From assembly GCA_003645435.1 (NCBI GenBank), contig QNFD01000095.1:1-8829 (forward strand): 8,829 nucleotides of DNA, in the 5' to 3' direction. The translations under genes and the position numbers were made by a program. Under the pieces are notes generated by a model that was not told where the DNA came from, did no database searches, and worked only from the letters and a program-made list of their open reading frames with translations. Shown piece by piece: positions 1 to 6,439 of this stretch. Source of the DNA: Gammaproteobacteria bacterium. GTDB lineage: Bacteria > Pseudomonadota > Gammaproteobacteria > GCA-001735895. Within the stretch, counting starts at the first letter, position 1. Each line of letters begins with the position of its first letter.

Positions 1-1
1 G

Positions 2-697
2 ATTGCCTGGGCCATTCGCAAGAACAGCCCTGGCTTGATGAAATCGGTCACCGCGTTCGGCAAGACGGTTAAAAAAGGTAGTCTGCTTGGCAACATTTTG
101 CTGAAACGTTACCTCGGAAACACCCAATGGCTTAACAACGCGCTGTCCGGCAAGGACCGCAAGCGTTACGAGGAAACCATCGAAATCATCAAACGATACG
201 CCGGCCAATATGAATTCGACTGGCTGGTCATTGCCGCCCAGGCTTACCAGGAATCACGCTTCGACCAGAGCAAGCGGAGTTCGGCGGGCGCGGTGGGCGT
301 CATGCAAATACTGCCCAGCACCGCGGCGGACAAGTCAGTCGGCATCCCCGATATTTCGAAACTGGACAACAATGTCCATGCCGGGGTGAAATACCTGAAC
401 TGGCTGCGGCAAACCTACTACACAAATGAGACAATTTCTCCACTCGACCGGGTGCTGTTCTCGTTCGCTGCATACAATGCCGGACCAGGCAATATGAAAC
501 GAGCGCGCAGGCACGCAAAAAAAATGGGCTTCGACCCCAACCGCTGGTTCGGCAATGTCGAGATTGGCATGTACAGGGTGGTGAGCGGCGAACCGGCTTC
601 CTACGTACGTAATGTTTACAAGTATTACGTGACCTACCAAGGCCTCGAGAAATCGCGCCAGGCGCGGGAAAAGGCCCTCGAAGCCCAACCACAATAA
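2..697 (+). CDS. mltF: Membrane-bound lytic murein transglycosylase F-like (3' part)
   Basis: This is the C-terminal 231 residues of a peptidoglycan lytic transglycosylase, which cleaves the MurNAc-GlcNAc bond and leaves a 1,6-anhydro-MurNAc end, acting in the periplasm. The frame is open from the first base of the window, so the TTG or ATG near position 35-40 is not the true start and the gene is cut by the window edge. The first ~40 residues (IAWAIRKNSPGL..., then LLGNILLKRY) match the end of the family-3 solute-binding domain that precedes the catalytic domain in MltF. The SLT domain follows: the catalytic glutamate lies in AYQESRFD (Glu codon 251-253), then GAVGVMQILPST and the AAYNAGPGN motif (around 466-491). 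The basic, Gln/Glu-rich tail is typical. It is followed closely by the hydroxylase gene on the same strand. The family call is firm; the specific F-type assignment rests on the solute-binding remnant. Confidence 0.9.
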   Translation: MAWAIRKNSPGLMKSVTAFGKTVKKGSLLGNILLKRYLGNTQWLNNALSGKDRKRYEETIEIIKRYAGQYEFDWLVIAAQAYQESRFDQSKRSSAGAVGVMQILPSTAADKSVGIPDISKLDNNVHAGVKYLNWLRQTYYTNETISPLDRVLFSFAAYNAGPGNMKRARRHAKKMGFDPNRWFGNVEIGMYRVVSGEPASYVRNVYKYYVTYQGLEKSRQAREKALEAQPQ

Positions 698-715
698 GCA
701 AGTAAGAATACAAAA

Positions 716-1741
716 ATGCCTGATACAAACCCCCGAAATAAAAGTGCGGAGAAAGAATGGAGTCCAGAACCTGCTACCCTGGCTCCGATTAATTTCTGGC
801 CCCCGCGACCAGTTAAGGTGTTCAAGTGGCTGTTCGGATTCCCAGGGTTCCTCTGGCCTGAAAATTTACTGATTTTAGGTATTACACTGATAATCTGGTT
901 CTTCCTCACCCCAGATCTAAGCACTATGAAGTCCTTCGAGGCCTGGTGGGTCGCCCTTCTGTTCGCGCGAAATTTTGCTCTAATTCTTATCTTGTATGGT
1001 GGTGCGCATCTCTACTTCTATGTTTACAAACTACAGGGAAACGTCTCGAAGTTCACAAAACAGCCGCTTGCTACCGACAGCAGTCGTTTTCTGTTTAAGA
1101 GTCAGGTGCTTGACAACATATTCCATACCCTGGCCATCGGTGTGCCGATTATCACGGTCTACGAAACTATCACCTATTGGGCCTTTGCTAATGGTTACCT
1201 CGGTTTTATCGATCTGGGTACAAATCCAGTCTTGTTCTGGTGCTGGTTTGGCTTACTTCTTTTGCTTACGCCAATGATTCATTCTATCGTTTTTTATTTC
1301 GTACACCGTCTTCTCCACACAAAATCGCTTTACAAATCCGTACACGCTTTACATCACCGTAATGTGGTTGTTGGGCCCTGGTCAGGCCTCGACATGCACC
1401 TGGTAGAGCACATACTTTATTTTTCCACGGTTGTTGTGCAGTGGTTACTAGCACTCCATCCCGTGAACGCACTTTTTCAGATCCATGTTGCCGCCATCTA
1501 TCCCCTGACGGGCCATCTCGGCTATGAAAAACTGACAATAGGTGGTAAGGAAAAATTCGATTTTGGCGGCCACTTTCACTACCTGCACCACAAGTTTTTT
1601 GAGTGTAACTACGGGACTGGTGTGGTAGGACTCGACAAACTATTCGGCACATTTCACGATGGCAGTAAAGAATCGCAAGCCGCCCTGCGAGAATACATAC
1701 GCGCCAAAAGAAAGCAAACCGCCCAGGGAGTCTCTGATTAA
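716..1741 (+). CDS. Fatty acid hydroxylase / sterol desaturase family membrane protein
   Basis: A 341-residue integral membrane di-iron oxygenase of the FA_hydroxylase/sterol desaturase superfamily, which inserts oxygen into, or desaturates, lipid substrates. Hydrophobic segments lie at about residues 51-64, 79-104, 136-155, 172-196 and 233-262. The histidine ligands are complete: H197-x3-H201, H210-x2-H213-H214, and H286-x-H288-x2-H291-H292, with extra histidines at 228, 232 and 267. The N-terminal ~30 residues are polar and proline-rich, hence probably cytoplasmic. The ATG lies 19 nt after the mltF stop codon (18 bp between genes). The preceding bases (AAGTAAGAATACAAAA) give only a weak ribosome-binding site, so translation may depend on the upstream gene. 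Codon choice is visibly AT-richer than in the acyl-CoA ligase operon, which may point to a separate origin. The substrate cannot be read from the sequence; sterol, hopanoid, carotenoid and fatty-acid substrates all occur in the family. Confidence 0.88.
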   Translation: MPDTNPRNKSAEKEWSPEPATLAPINFWPPRPVKVFKWLFGFPGFLWPENLLILGITLIIWFFLTPDLSTMKSFEAWWVALLFARNFALILILYGGAHLYFYVYKLQGNVSKFTKQPLATDSSRFLFKSQVLDNIFHTLAIGVPIITVYETITYWAFANGYLGFIDLGTNPVLFWCWFGLLLLLTPMIHSIVFYFVHRLLHTKSLYKSVHALHHRNVVVGPWSGLDMHLVEHILYFSTVVVQWLLALHPVNALFQIHVAAIYPLTGHLGYEKLTIGGKEKFDFGGHFHYLHHKFFECNYGTGVVGLDKLFGTFHDGSKESQAALREYIRAKRKQTAQGVSD

Positions 1742-1806
1742 TTCATGAATCAATTGGGACACCCCAAAAACATTTATCTCTGAATATTCGAATTATCCTA
1801 ACCACA
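1742..1806. other. Convergent intergenic gap with short palindromes
   Basis: A 65-bp AT-rich gap between the hydroxylase and the convergent secreted-protein gene. It holds several small dyads: ATTCATGAAT (1741-1750, a perfect palindrome overlapping the hydroxylase stop codon, extendable to about 18 bp with one mismatched pair), TGGG-ACAC-CCCA (about 1755-1766, followed by five A), GAATATTC (1782-1789) and ATTCGAAT (1786-1793). Any of these might help end transcription, but none is a textbook intrinsic terminator with a GC-rich stem and T-run. Confidence 0.4.
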
Positions 1807-3756
1807 TCATGGTTCTATGACGTCAATACTGACCAGCCCATCATCTGACGCGATTCCATCAAAGACGGTAAAGGGGACATCCACACGACCTGTAAATCCT
1901 GGGTCAGGGGAAAAAGACCAGCCACCGCTCGTTTGGACCAGGCGGCCACCTTCTGGGCCTTTGATAAATGCCGTTATCAGGTCATTGTCTGAATCAGAGT
2001 TTTTTCCGACTAAACTGATCATTACTTTTTGCCCCATCGGCGTTGAAATCAATTGATCCGTGGCCCTCGGCGGCAGGTTATCCACTATCGCGAATGTACC
2101 TTGTGAGAAGGTATAGAAGGAACCTGCGTAGACTTCTTTTATGGAATGAGCCCGGACCATATACCATGCGCCGGGAACCGGATTTAGGTCAACATACTGA
2201 TGCCCGGTGTGCAACTCTTCAGGGTTTAAAGCCTGATAAGGCCCAAATCGATCTAACCCACGATAGATACGGTACTGCGCCCCCGCTTCGGTATCTGCCT
2301 CGGCCCAATTAAGTTGGACGCTGCCTTCCAAACTTTCAGCTCGTAAATTTTTAACCGGCTCCAATGGAAAGGGATGTATTGTCGGATCACCCAGCAGGTT
2401 GACCCAGACCGGGTTCACCCACGTGTAATTCCCGGTTGGGGTATATTCTAAAGTCCCCGCGCGCCCTTTTGAACTAATCCCGTTATTGACCGTGCGCAAA
2501 TGACTGTAACCAATGGATTTGCCCAGAGCCATGTGGTGCAACTGCCATGCAGGTCGACCCCCCCATCCCGTAGCCAGGCCGTACCACTGCTGCGCCAGCA
2601 TGGCTGTCATGGGATTGTTCCTTCGCGAAAATTCAAGTTTGCCGCTACCGAAGTTTATCGAGAAAACGGTCTTAATCGGATTTGGCGTTGTGTAGTCTGA
2701 ATATTTCCAGCTTCCGAAGTCCACACCAAACAACCACGGCTGCTGCGTACCGACGTCATGGTGGCCACCTGTCATGAGTTGTTTGGGCCCAACGATATTG
2801 CGCAGCGCATTGGTTTCCACTGACAGAAAACTATTGCCGCCGTATGCCTGCCGCAAATCCCCCAGGCGTCCGTGTCGCCAGTGATGGTTCTTGTCAAAAT
2901 ATTTTTTTAACAAAGATATTTCACCCCCGAGCGCCGCATCTAAATTGGAAAAATCAATTCGACCGACCTGCATTTCAATATGATCGCCCGGGATAGCATT
3001 ATGCCGCACGGTTCCCTTAACATGGTCACGCCAGACGCCGTCCATATCGGCGTAGAATAGATCTGTTTCCAGGGGGCGATATTCGTGCCCGTCAGGATTC
3101 GACTGACCGCTTTTGACGACCGGGATATGGCCAATCAGGATCAAAGCATGCGGGGCCAGGGGGGCAGAATTATAGCGACCTTGAATCCAGGCCCGCAATT
3201 TTCGGGCGCCCTCAAGATTTGCTACTAAATCTTTGTCGTCACCCCGCGGCACATCGTGACGAATAACCGTCCAGCCATCCCCGATCAAATCCAGCATGAA
3301 ACGGTCGAGGTGAAGGGCCAGATCTCCGGCCAGGGTTTCGTCCACGACCACGAGAGCCACGCCTCGATTCTCTTCGGCCGGCAGATCCAGCCCCGTTGCC
3401 CAATATCCCGTTTCAATCTGCTCCTTGCTGGGGCGAGAGACTCGATACTCATAAGCGACACCTGGTCGAACTTCCTTATCCAGATAGACCCTGGCAAAAC
3501 TTTTGAGCGATGCAATGCTTTGCCATGACTCTTTACCCGTTTGACCTAAAATTCGTCGTTGAATACTGACACGGCCAATACTCGACCCGGAAGCCTTAGA
3601 CCAGTTAATCTCAACGAGGGCTCCATCTTCGGCAATCTCTCCATCAATCGGTAGGAACCGTTCCGGTACGGACTCGGCTGCTCCTGAGTTCCCCGAGAAA
3701 AGAAAAATGAAGAAACAAAGCAACAAGAATTTCTGCAACTGCCGGTAAGAATGCAC
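1807..3756 (-). CDS. Secreted multidomain protein with gingipain (C25)-like domain lacking catalytic Cys; FN3 and cadherin-like modules
   Basis: A 649-residue exported protein. It starts at GTG, preceded by GAGG 8 nt upstream. Residues 1-27 form a signal peptide: basic Q-K-F start, hydrophobic core LLLCFFIFLF, small residues SGNSGAA before the likely cut. Residues ~35-110 look like a fibronectin-III fold (VEINWSKASG ... YEYRVSRP). Residues ~130-462 have the order of landmarks seen in gingipain-type C25 peptidases: ALILIGHIPVV (204-214), ETDLFYADMDG (230-240), GDHIEMQVGRID (257-268), GGRPAWQLHHMALGKSIGY (399-417) and LLGDPTIHPF (454-463). A second FN3-like domain spans ~466-555 (VQLNWAEAD, YRIYRGLD). 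A cadherin-like tail with an acidic NSDSDND loop (586-592) ends the protein. The only cysteine is C14 in the signal peptide, so the mature protein cannot be a cysteine peptidase. I see no sortase, PEP-CTERM or T9SS sorting tail. Its function is unknown; adhesion, glycan or protein binding, or a degenerate peptidase are possible. Confidence 0.75.
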   Translation of the reverse strand: MHSYRQLQKFLLLCFFIFLFSGNSGAAESVPERFLPIDGEIAEDGALVEINWSKASGSSIGRVSIQRRILGQTGKESWQSIASLKSFARVYLDKEVRPGVAYEYRVSRPSKEQIETGYWATGLDLPAEENRGVALVVVDETLAGDLALHLDRFMLDLIGDGWTVIRHDVPRGDDKDLVANLEGARKLRAWIQGRYNSAPLAPHALILIGHIPVVKSGQSNPDGHEYRPLETDLFYADMDGVWRDHVKGTVRHNAIPGDHIEMQVGRIDFSNLDAALGGEISLLKKYFDKNHHWRHGRLGDLRQAYGGNSFLSVETNALRNIVGPKQLMTGGHHDVGTQQPWLFGVDFGSWKYSDYTTPNPIKTVFSINFGSGKLEFSRRNNPMTAMLAQQWYGLATGWGGRPAWQLHHMALGKSIGYSHLRTVNNGISSKGRAGTLEYTPTGNYTWVNPVWVNLLGDPTIHPFPLEPVKNLRAESLEGSVQLNWAEADTEAGAQYRIYRGLDRFGPYQALNPEELHTGHQYVDLNPVPGAWYMVRAHSIKEVYAGSFYTFSQGTFAIVDNLPPRATDQLISTPMGQKVMISLVGKNSDSDNDLITAFIKGPEGGRLVQTSGGWSFSPDPGFTGRVDVPFTVFDGIASDDGLVSIDVIEP

Positions 3757-3831
3757 TGCCTAAACCTCAAACGAAAACCTTAGTCTATTTTGATCATACC
3801 CCTTGAGTCCATTCTTTCGCTTAGGTTTTCT
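3757..3831 (-). repeat. 75-bp gap with imperfect inverted repeat and a TATGAT box
   Basis: The gap between the aminotransferase stop and the secreted-protein start holds GAAAACCTTAG (3773-3783) and CTTAGGTTTTC (3820-3830). These are inverted copies that pair at 10 of 11 positions around a 36-nt loop, and the right arm sits just after the aminotransferase stop codon. In the loop, TGATCATA (3791-3798) reads TATGATCA on the minus strand and includes a -10-like TATGAT, but I see no good -35 at the usual spacing. The structure could be an attenuator, an operator pair or an mRNA stability stem. Confidence 0.45.
3765..3768 (-). promoter_or_regulatory. Ribosome-binding site supporting GTG start at 3756
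   Basis: On the minus strand GAGG lies 8 nt before the GTG at 3756. This spacing favours GTG as the initiation codon and gives a complete signal peptide. No ATG is available at the start of this frame. Confidence 0.55.
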
Positions 3832-5178
3832 TTATGCCGAAGCAAACGCCTCATCCATGATCTCGAGCGCCTGATCCACTTCCGATTTTGATATGGTTAG
3901 CGGCGGCGCGATACGCCATACCGACAATGGGCCGCCAACACGGTTGATGTTCAGGCCGAGCTTAAAACAGCGGTTACTTATTCTACTCATCGCTTCTTTG
4001 TCCGGGTTTCGGGTCTCGCGGTCACTGACAATCTCGACACCGATTAGCAATCCTCGCCCCCTCACGTCGCCAATCGCCTCATGGCGTTGCTGAAGCTTCT
4101 TCAGGCCAGACATAAGATACAAACCAATGTCGTCTGCCCTGGCCGCGAGTTGATCGGTGACCAAAGTGCGTACTACCGCCAGGCCAACCTCGACCGTGAG
4201 TGGATCAGAGGCATGCGAGGTAAAATGCGAAAAGCCTCTTTCCCGGGTGGTTTCGGCAATCTCCGAACTGGTTACCGTTGCCGCAAGCGGAACGCCGGCG
4301 CCGAGTGTTTTTGACAGGGAAAGGATATCCGGAACAACCTGCTCGATCTCAAAGGCAAAGTTAGCACCGACCCTGCCCAACCCGGTCTGGGCCTCGTCGA
4401 AGATAAGCAGTATCGAGCGTTCATCGCACCACTCGCGTATTCTTTTTAAATATCCCTCAGGCGGGACGATGATACCCCCCGCGCTCTGAATTGGCTCTAC
4501 TATCACCGCCGCGGTCGATCCAACCGAAACCGATTCGAGGTAGTCGAAGCTAAAGTCCAGGCAGGCAAGATTACATTGCGTTTTACATTGTCCAATGGGA
4601 CAGCGATAGCAGTTGGGGGCTGGAATGGCGAGGGCCCCCGGCATGGTCGGTCCATAACCCTTGCGCCCACTCGCATAGGTACTCGAAGCCGCTCCATAAG
4701 TGGTGCCGTGCCATGACCCCGTCAACCCGACAATTTCGAAGCAGCCTGTGTAGAGTTTGGCCAGGCGAATGGCGGCCTCGTTCGATTCGGCACCGGTATT
4801 CAAAAACAGAACCTTGCTGAGCTGCTGCGGAAGCAGGTCGCAGAGTTCCTTGCCGAGATGTGCGATAGCTGGAGAGAGCATCGTGCTATCCAGGTGCATT
4901 ACCGTCTCCGCCGAGCGCTCCATTGCCTCGAGGATAGCCGCATGATTGTGGCCAAGTGTTGCGCACATCTGACCGGATGAAAAGTCGATAATGGCGCGTC
5001 CTTCCGCCGTATAGATATATGAACCCGACGCCCGAACTATGAATTCACGCACAAAGTCACGCCCGTAATGCAATAGGTGCTCATCGACGAGCTCCCATAG
5101 CTCTTGCGTATCATTTGTTTCCGCAGGTGCATCAATCGGACTTGCATTTTTCTGTAGTATTTCATTATTCTTGTGCAT
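3832..5178 (-). CDS. dgdA: Class III PLP aminotransferase, 2,2-dialkylglycine decarboxylase-like
   Basis: A 448-residue fold-type I, class III PLP enzyme. The closest family I recognise is 2,2-dialkylglycine decarboxylase, which decarboxylates dialkylglycines such as 2-aminoisobutyrate to a ketone plus CO2 and then passes the amino group to pyruvate, in the cytoplasm. Supporting signatures are FSSGQM with Q70 (the position of the Gln that shapes the decarboxylation site), NTGAESNEAAIRLAKL (127-142), GSWHGTT with W156, IVEPIQSAGGI (226-236), FDEAQTGLGR with D261 and Q264, LSLSKTLGAG with the PLP lysine K290, SHASDPL (321-327) and VWRIAPPLT with R422 for the substrate carboxylate. The ATG at 5178 has AGGA 12 nt upstream. 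An insertion with five cysteines (C190, C193, C198, C202, C206) is notable. The divergent LysR neighbour reproduces the known dgdR-dgdA layout. A different omega- or amino-acid transaminase activity remains possible, as class III substrate prediction is weak. Confidence 0.82.
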   Translation of the reverse strand: MHKNNEILQKNASPIDAPAETNDTQELWELVDEHLLHYGRDFVREFIVRASGSYIYTAEGRAIIDFSSGQMCATLGHNHAAILEAMERSAETVMHLDSTMLSPAIAHLGKELCDLLPQQLSKVLFLNTGAESNEAAIRLAKLYTGCFEIVGLTGSWHGTTYGAASSTYASGRKGYGPTMPGALAIPAPNCYRCPIGQCKTQCNLACLDFSFDYLESVSVGSTAAVIVEPIQSAGGIIVPPEGYLKRIREWCDERSILLIFDEAQTGLGRVGANFAFEIEQVVPDILSLSKTLGAGVPLAATVTSSEIAETTRERGFSHFTSHASDPLTVEVGLAVVRTLVTDQLAARADDIGLYLMSGLKKLQQRHEAIGDVRGRGLLIGVEIVSDRETRNPDKEAMSRISNRCFKLGLNINRVGGPLSVWRIAPPLTISKSEVDQALEIMDEAFASA

Positions 5179-5226
5179 GAGCTTAAACTTTCCTAATGAT
5201 CATAAAGAACAAGGGTTCCAGTCCAG
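5179..5226. promoter_or_regulatory. Divergent aminotransferase/LysR control region
   Basis: A 48-bp gap separates the ATG of the aminotransferase (leftward) from the GTG of the LysR gene (rightward). It contains the palindrome ATGATCAT (5196-5203), which overlaps a minus-strand -10-like TATGAT, and CTTT (5188-5191) with AAAG (5204-5207) flanking it. The region is AT-rich and contains T-N11-A combinations (for example T5190 to A5202) of the LysR-box kind, but that pattern is common by chance. LysR regulators usually bind such divergent gaps, so control of both genes from here is likely. The exact operator is not determined. Confidence 0.5.
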
Positions 5227-6132
5227 GTGAAAAACTATCGTCGACCTTCTTTGAAAGCAGTATCGACCTTCGAGGCTGCCGCGCGACATGAGAGCTTTAA
5301 AGGGGCGGCCGAAGAACTTTCTCTGACGCCATCCGCCATCAGCCACCAGGTTCGGCAACTGGAAGAGCATCTTGGCGTAAAGCTGTTTCATCGGCTTAGC
5401 GGCGGCCTTGCCATCACGGATGCCGGCAGCGCCTATCTGAAGATGCTGAGTCCGGTATTCTCCGATATTGATGATGCGACGAAGCAGATCATGCAGATAG
5501 AATACACCGATCGGTTGACCGTGCGATCGGCGCCCAGTTTCGCTAATAAATGGCTTTTGGACCGCCTTCCAGATTTTCTTAAACTCTACCCCGACACTGA
5601 TGTGAAGGTGATCGCGACATCGGAAATTCCTGATTTTCGCAGTAAGTCCATCGATATCGGTATTTTTTACGGACAATCGGACTGGCCGGGACACACTGTT
5701 CGACCACTGCTGTCTGAACGCCTTCTGCCAATGTGCAGTCCCGACTTCAAGAAAAAGGCGGTCACGCTTCGATGCGCCGAAGATCTTCTCAATTTCACCT
5801 TGATCCACACAGAACGCAACCTGGTTACCTGGAAAATGTGGTTTACCGATAAAGGGGTTTCTTCGACCGGTGATTTGCGAGGTGTTTGCCTCGACCCCTC
5901 TGAACTGGCAATCGAGGCTGCCCTGCGGGGTGTCGGGGTAATTCTCGAGAGTGACCTGCTCGCCGCTCGTGAGCTGGCAGAGGGTTCCCTGGTGCCGGCT
6001 TTCGAAGATACCGTGAGTGAAATTGTCTCCTACTATCTTGTTTATCCCGAAGACAACGGGGATCTTCCAAAGGTCGTTGCGTTTGCCGACTGGATAATTA
6101 ATCTGGCAGGCGGGAGCCCGGCAAAAAATTAA
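5227..6132 (+). CDS. LysR-family transcriptional regulator (GcvA/DgdR-like)
   Basis: A 301-residue LysR-type regulator. The N-terminal winged helix-turn-helix covers about residues 8-67: LKAVSTFEAAARHESFKGAAEELSLTPSAISHQVRQLE, then LGVKLFHR and the wing GGLAITDAG. A linker helix follows to ~92, and the effector-binding periplasmic-binding-protein-like domain starts near residue 97 (LTVRSAPSFANKWLLDRLPDF, then DIGIFYG). The FEAAARHESF and WLLDRLPDF wording is typical of the GcvA subgroup. The start is GTG; an in-frame stop at 5203-5205 rules out a much longer N-terminus, and AAGGG lies 11 nt upstream. It is divergent from the DgdA-like gene, so by analogy with DgdR it probably controls that gene and itself in response to an amino acid substrate. 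The effector is unknown. Confidence 0.9.
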   Translation: MKNYRRPSLKAVSTFEAAARHESFKGAAEELSLTPSAISHQVRQLEEHLGVKLFHRLSGGLAITDAGSAYLKMLSPVFSDIDDATKQIMQIEYTDRLTVRSAPSFANKWLLDRLPDFLKLYPDTDVKVIATSEIPDFRSKSIDIGIFYGQSDWPGHTVRPLLSERLLPMCSPDFKKKAVTLRCAEDLLNFTLIHTERNLVTWKMWFTDKGVSSTGDLRGVCLDPSELAIEAALRGVGVILESDLLAARELAEGSLVPAFEDTVSEIVSYYLVYPEDNGDLPKVVAFADWIINLAGGSPAKN

Positions 6133-6439
6133 CCTGCTATCGTTATTCCTGGAAATCATTGGTCGCCACATTTACAGATGTACACGGGGTAAAATACCGG
6201 GTGACATGATATTGTTCCAATTGTGGCAGAAGAGTAACCTGATCCTCAAACGCAGAAAATTTTGCCTGTGCATGAGTAATTTTAACCCACCCTTTCGGCT
6301 AGAAAGGATTCTTCGGTATAATTCAGTATCCAAAGCCCTCAAATAAATTCACCCGCAACGTGAAGTATTTGCGTTTGCCGAATATGAACCGGGGGCTAAT
6401 AATCTCAGATTGAGAAAAGATCCATGGGTAATTCAGAGA
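6133..6439 (+). promoter_or_regulatory. 307-bp leader of the acyl-CoA ligase operon
   Basis: No convincing gene lies between the LysR stop and the ligase ATG. TATAAT at 6317-6322 is a perfect -10 match, but the -35 region at normal spacing (TTTCGG or TTCGGC) is poor, suggesting an activated promoter. A 17-bp dyad, CCTTTC-GGCTA-GAAAGG (6291-6307), covers that -35 region. A further small dyad, GGTA-AAA-TACC, lies at 6188-6198. A promoter at 6317 would leave a leader of roughly 110 nt before the ATG. Confidence 0.45.
6291..6307. promoter_or_regulatory. Candidate operator dyad
   Basis: The sequence CCTTTC-GGCTA-GAAAGG has perfect 6-bp arms around a 5-bp centre and ends 9 bp before the TATAAT box, so a bound protein would sit over the -35 site. 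It does not match the fatty-acid regulator motif of PsrA that I know. There is no T-run after it, so a terminator is unlikely. Confidence 0.4.

Noticed and set aside
35..697. Treating the transglycosylase as a complete 220-residue protein from a TTG/ATG near 35-40
   Set aside because: The frame is open to the window edge and the upstream residues continue the MltF solute-binding domain without a signal peptide, so the gene is truncated by the window.
300..728. Minus-strand ORFs across the transglycosylase (300-728 and 335-694)
   Set aside because: They are antisense to a gene with clear catalytic motifs, and the Arg/Cys/Pro-rich translation resembles no protein family.
6105..6132. Possible terminator at the end of the LysR gene (GGGAGCCC followed by an A-run)
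   Set aside because: The stem is only 3-4 bp with a very tight loop, and the following run is A rather than T on the transcribed strand.
5200..6171. A 323-codon ORF on the minus strand, antisense to the LysR gene
   Set aside because: The plus-strand LysR protein has unmistakable family motifs along its full length. The antisense translation shows no recognisable domain and would overlap the divergent promoter and aminotransferase leader. It is open because of codon composition of the sense gene.
6272..6346. A 24-codon ORF (MSNFNPPFRLE...) in the leader of the ligase operon
   Set aside because: There is no ribosome-binding site, and it spans the candidate dyad and the TATAAT box, which is a more plausible role for that stretch.
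6410..6439. Upstream TTG start for the acyl-CoA ligase, adding ten residues
   Set aside because: The added residues do not match the family opening, whereas the ATG at 6440 gives the typical N-terminus.
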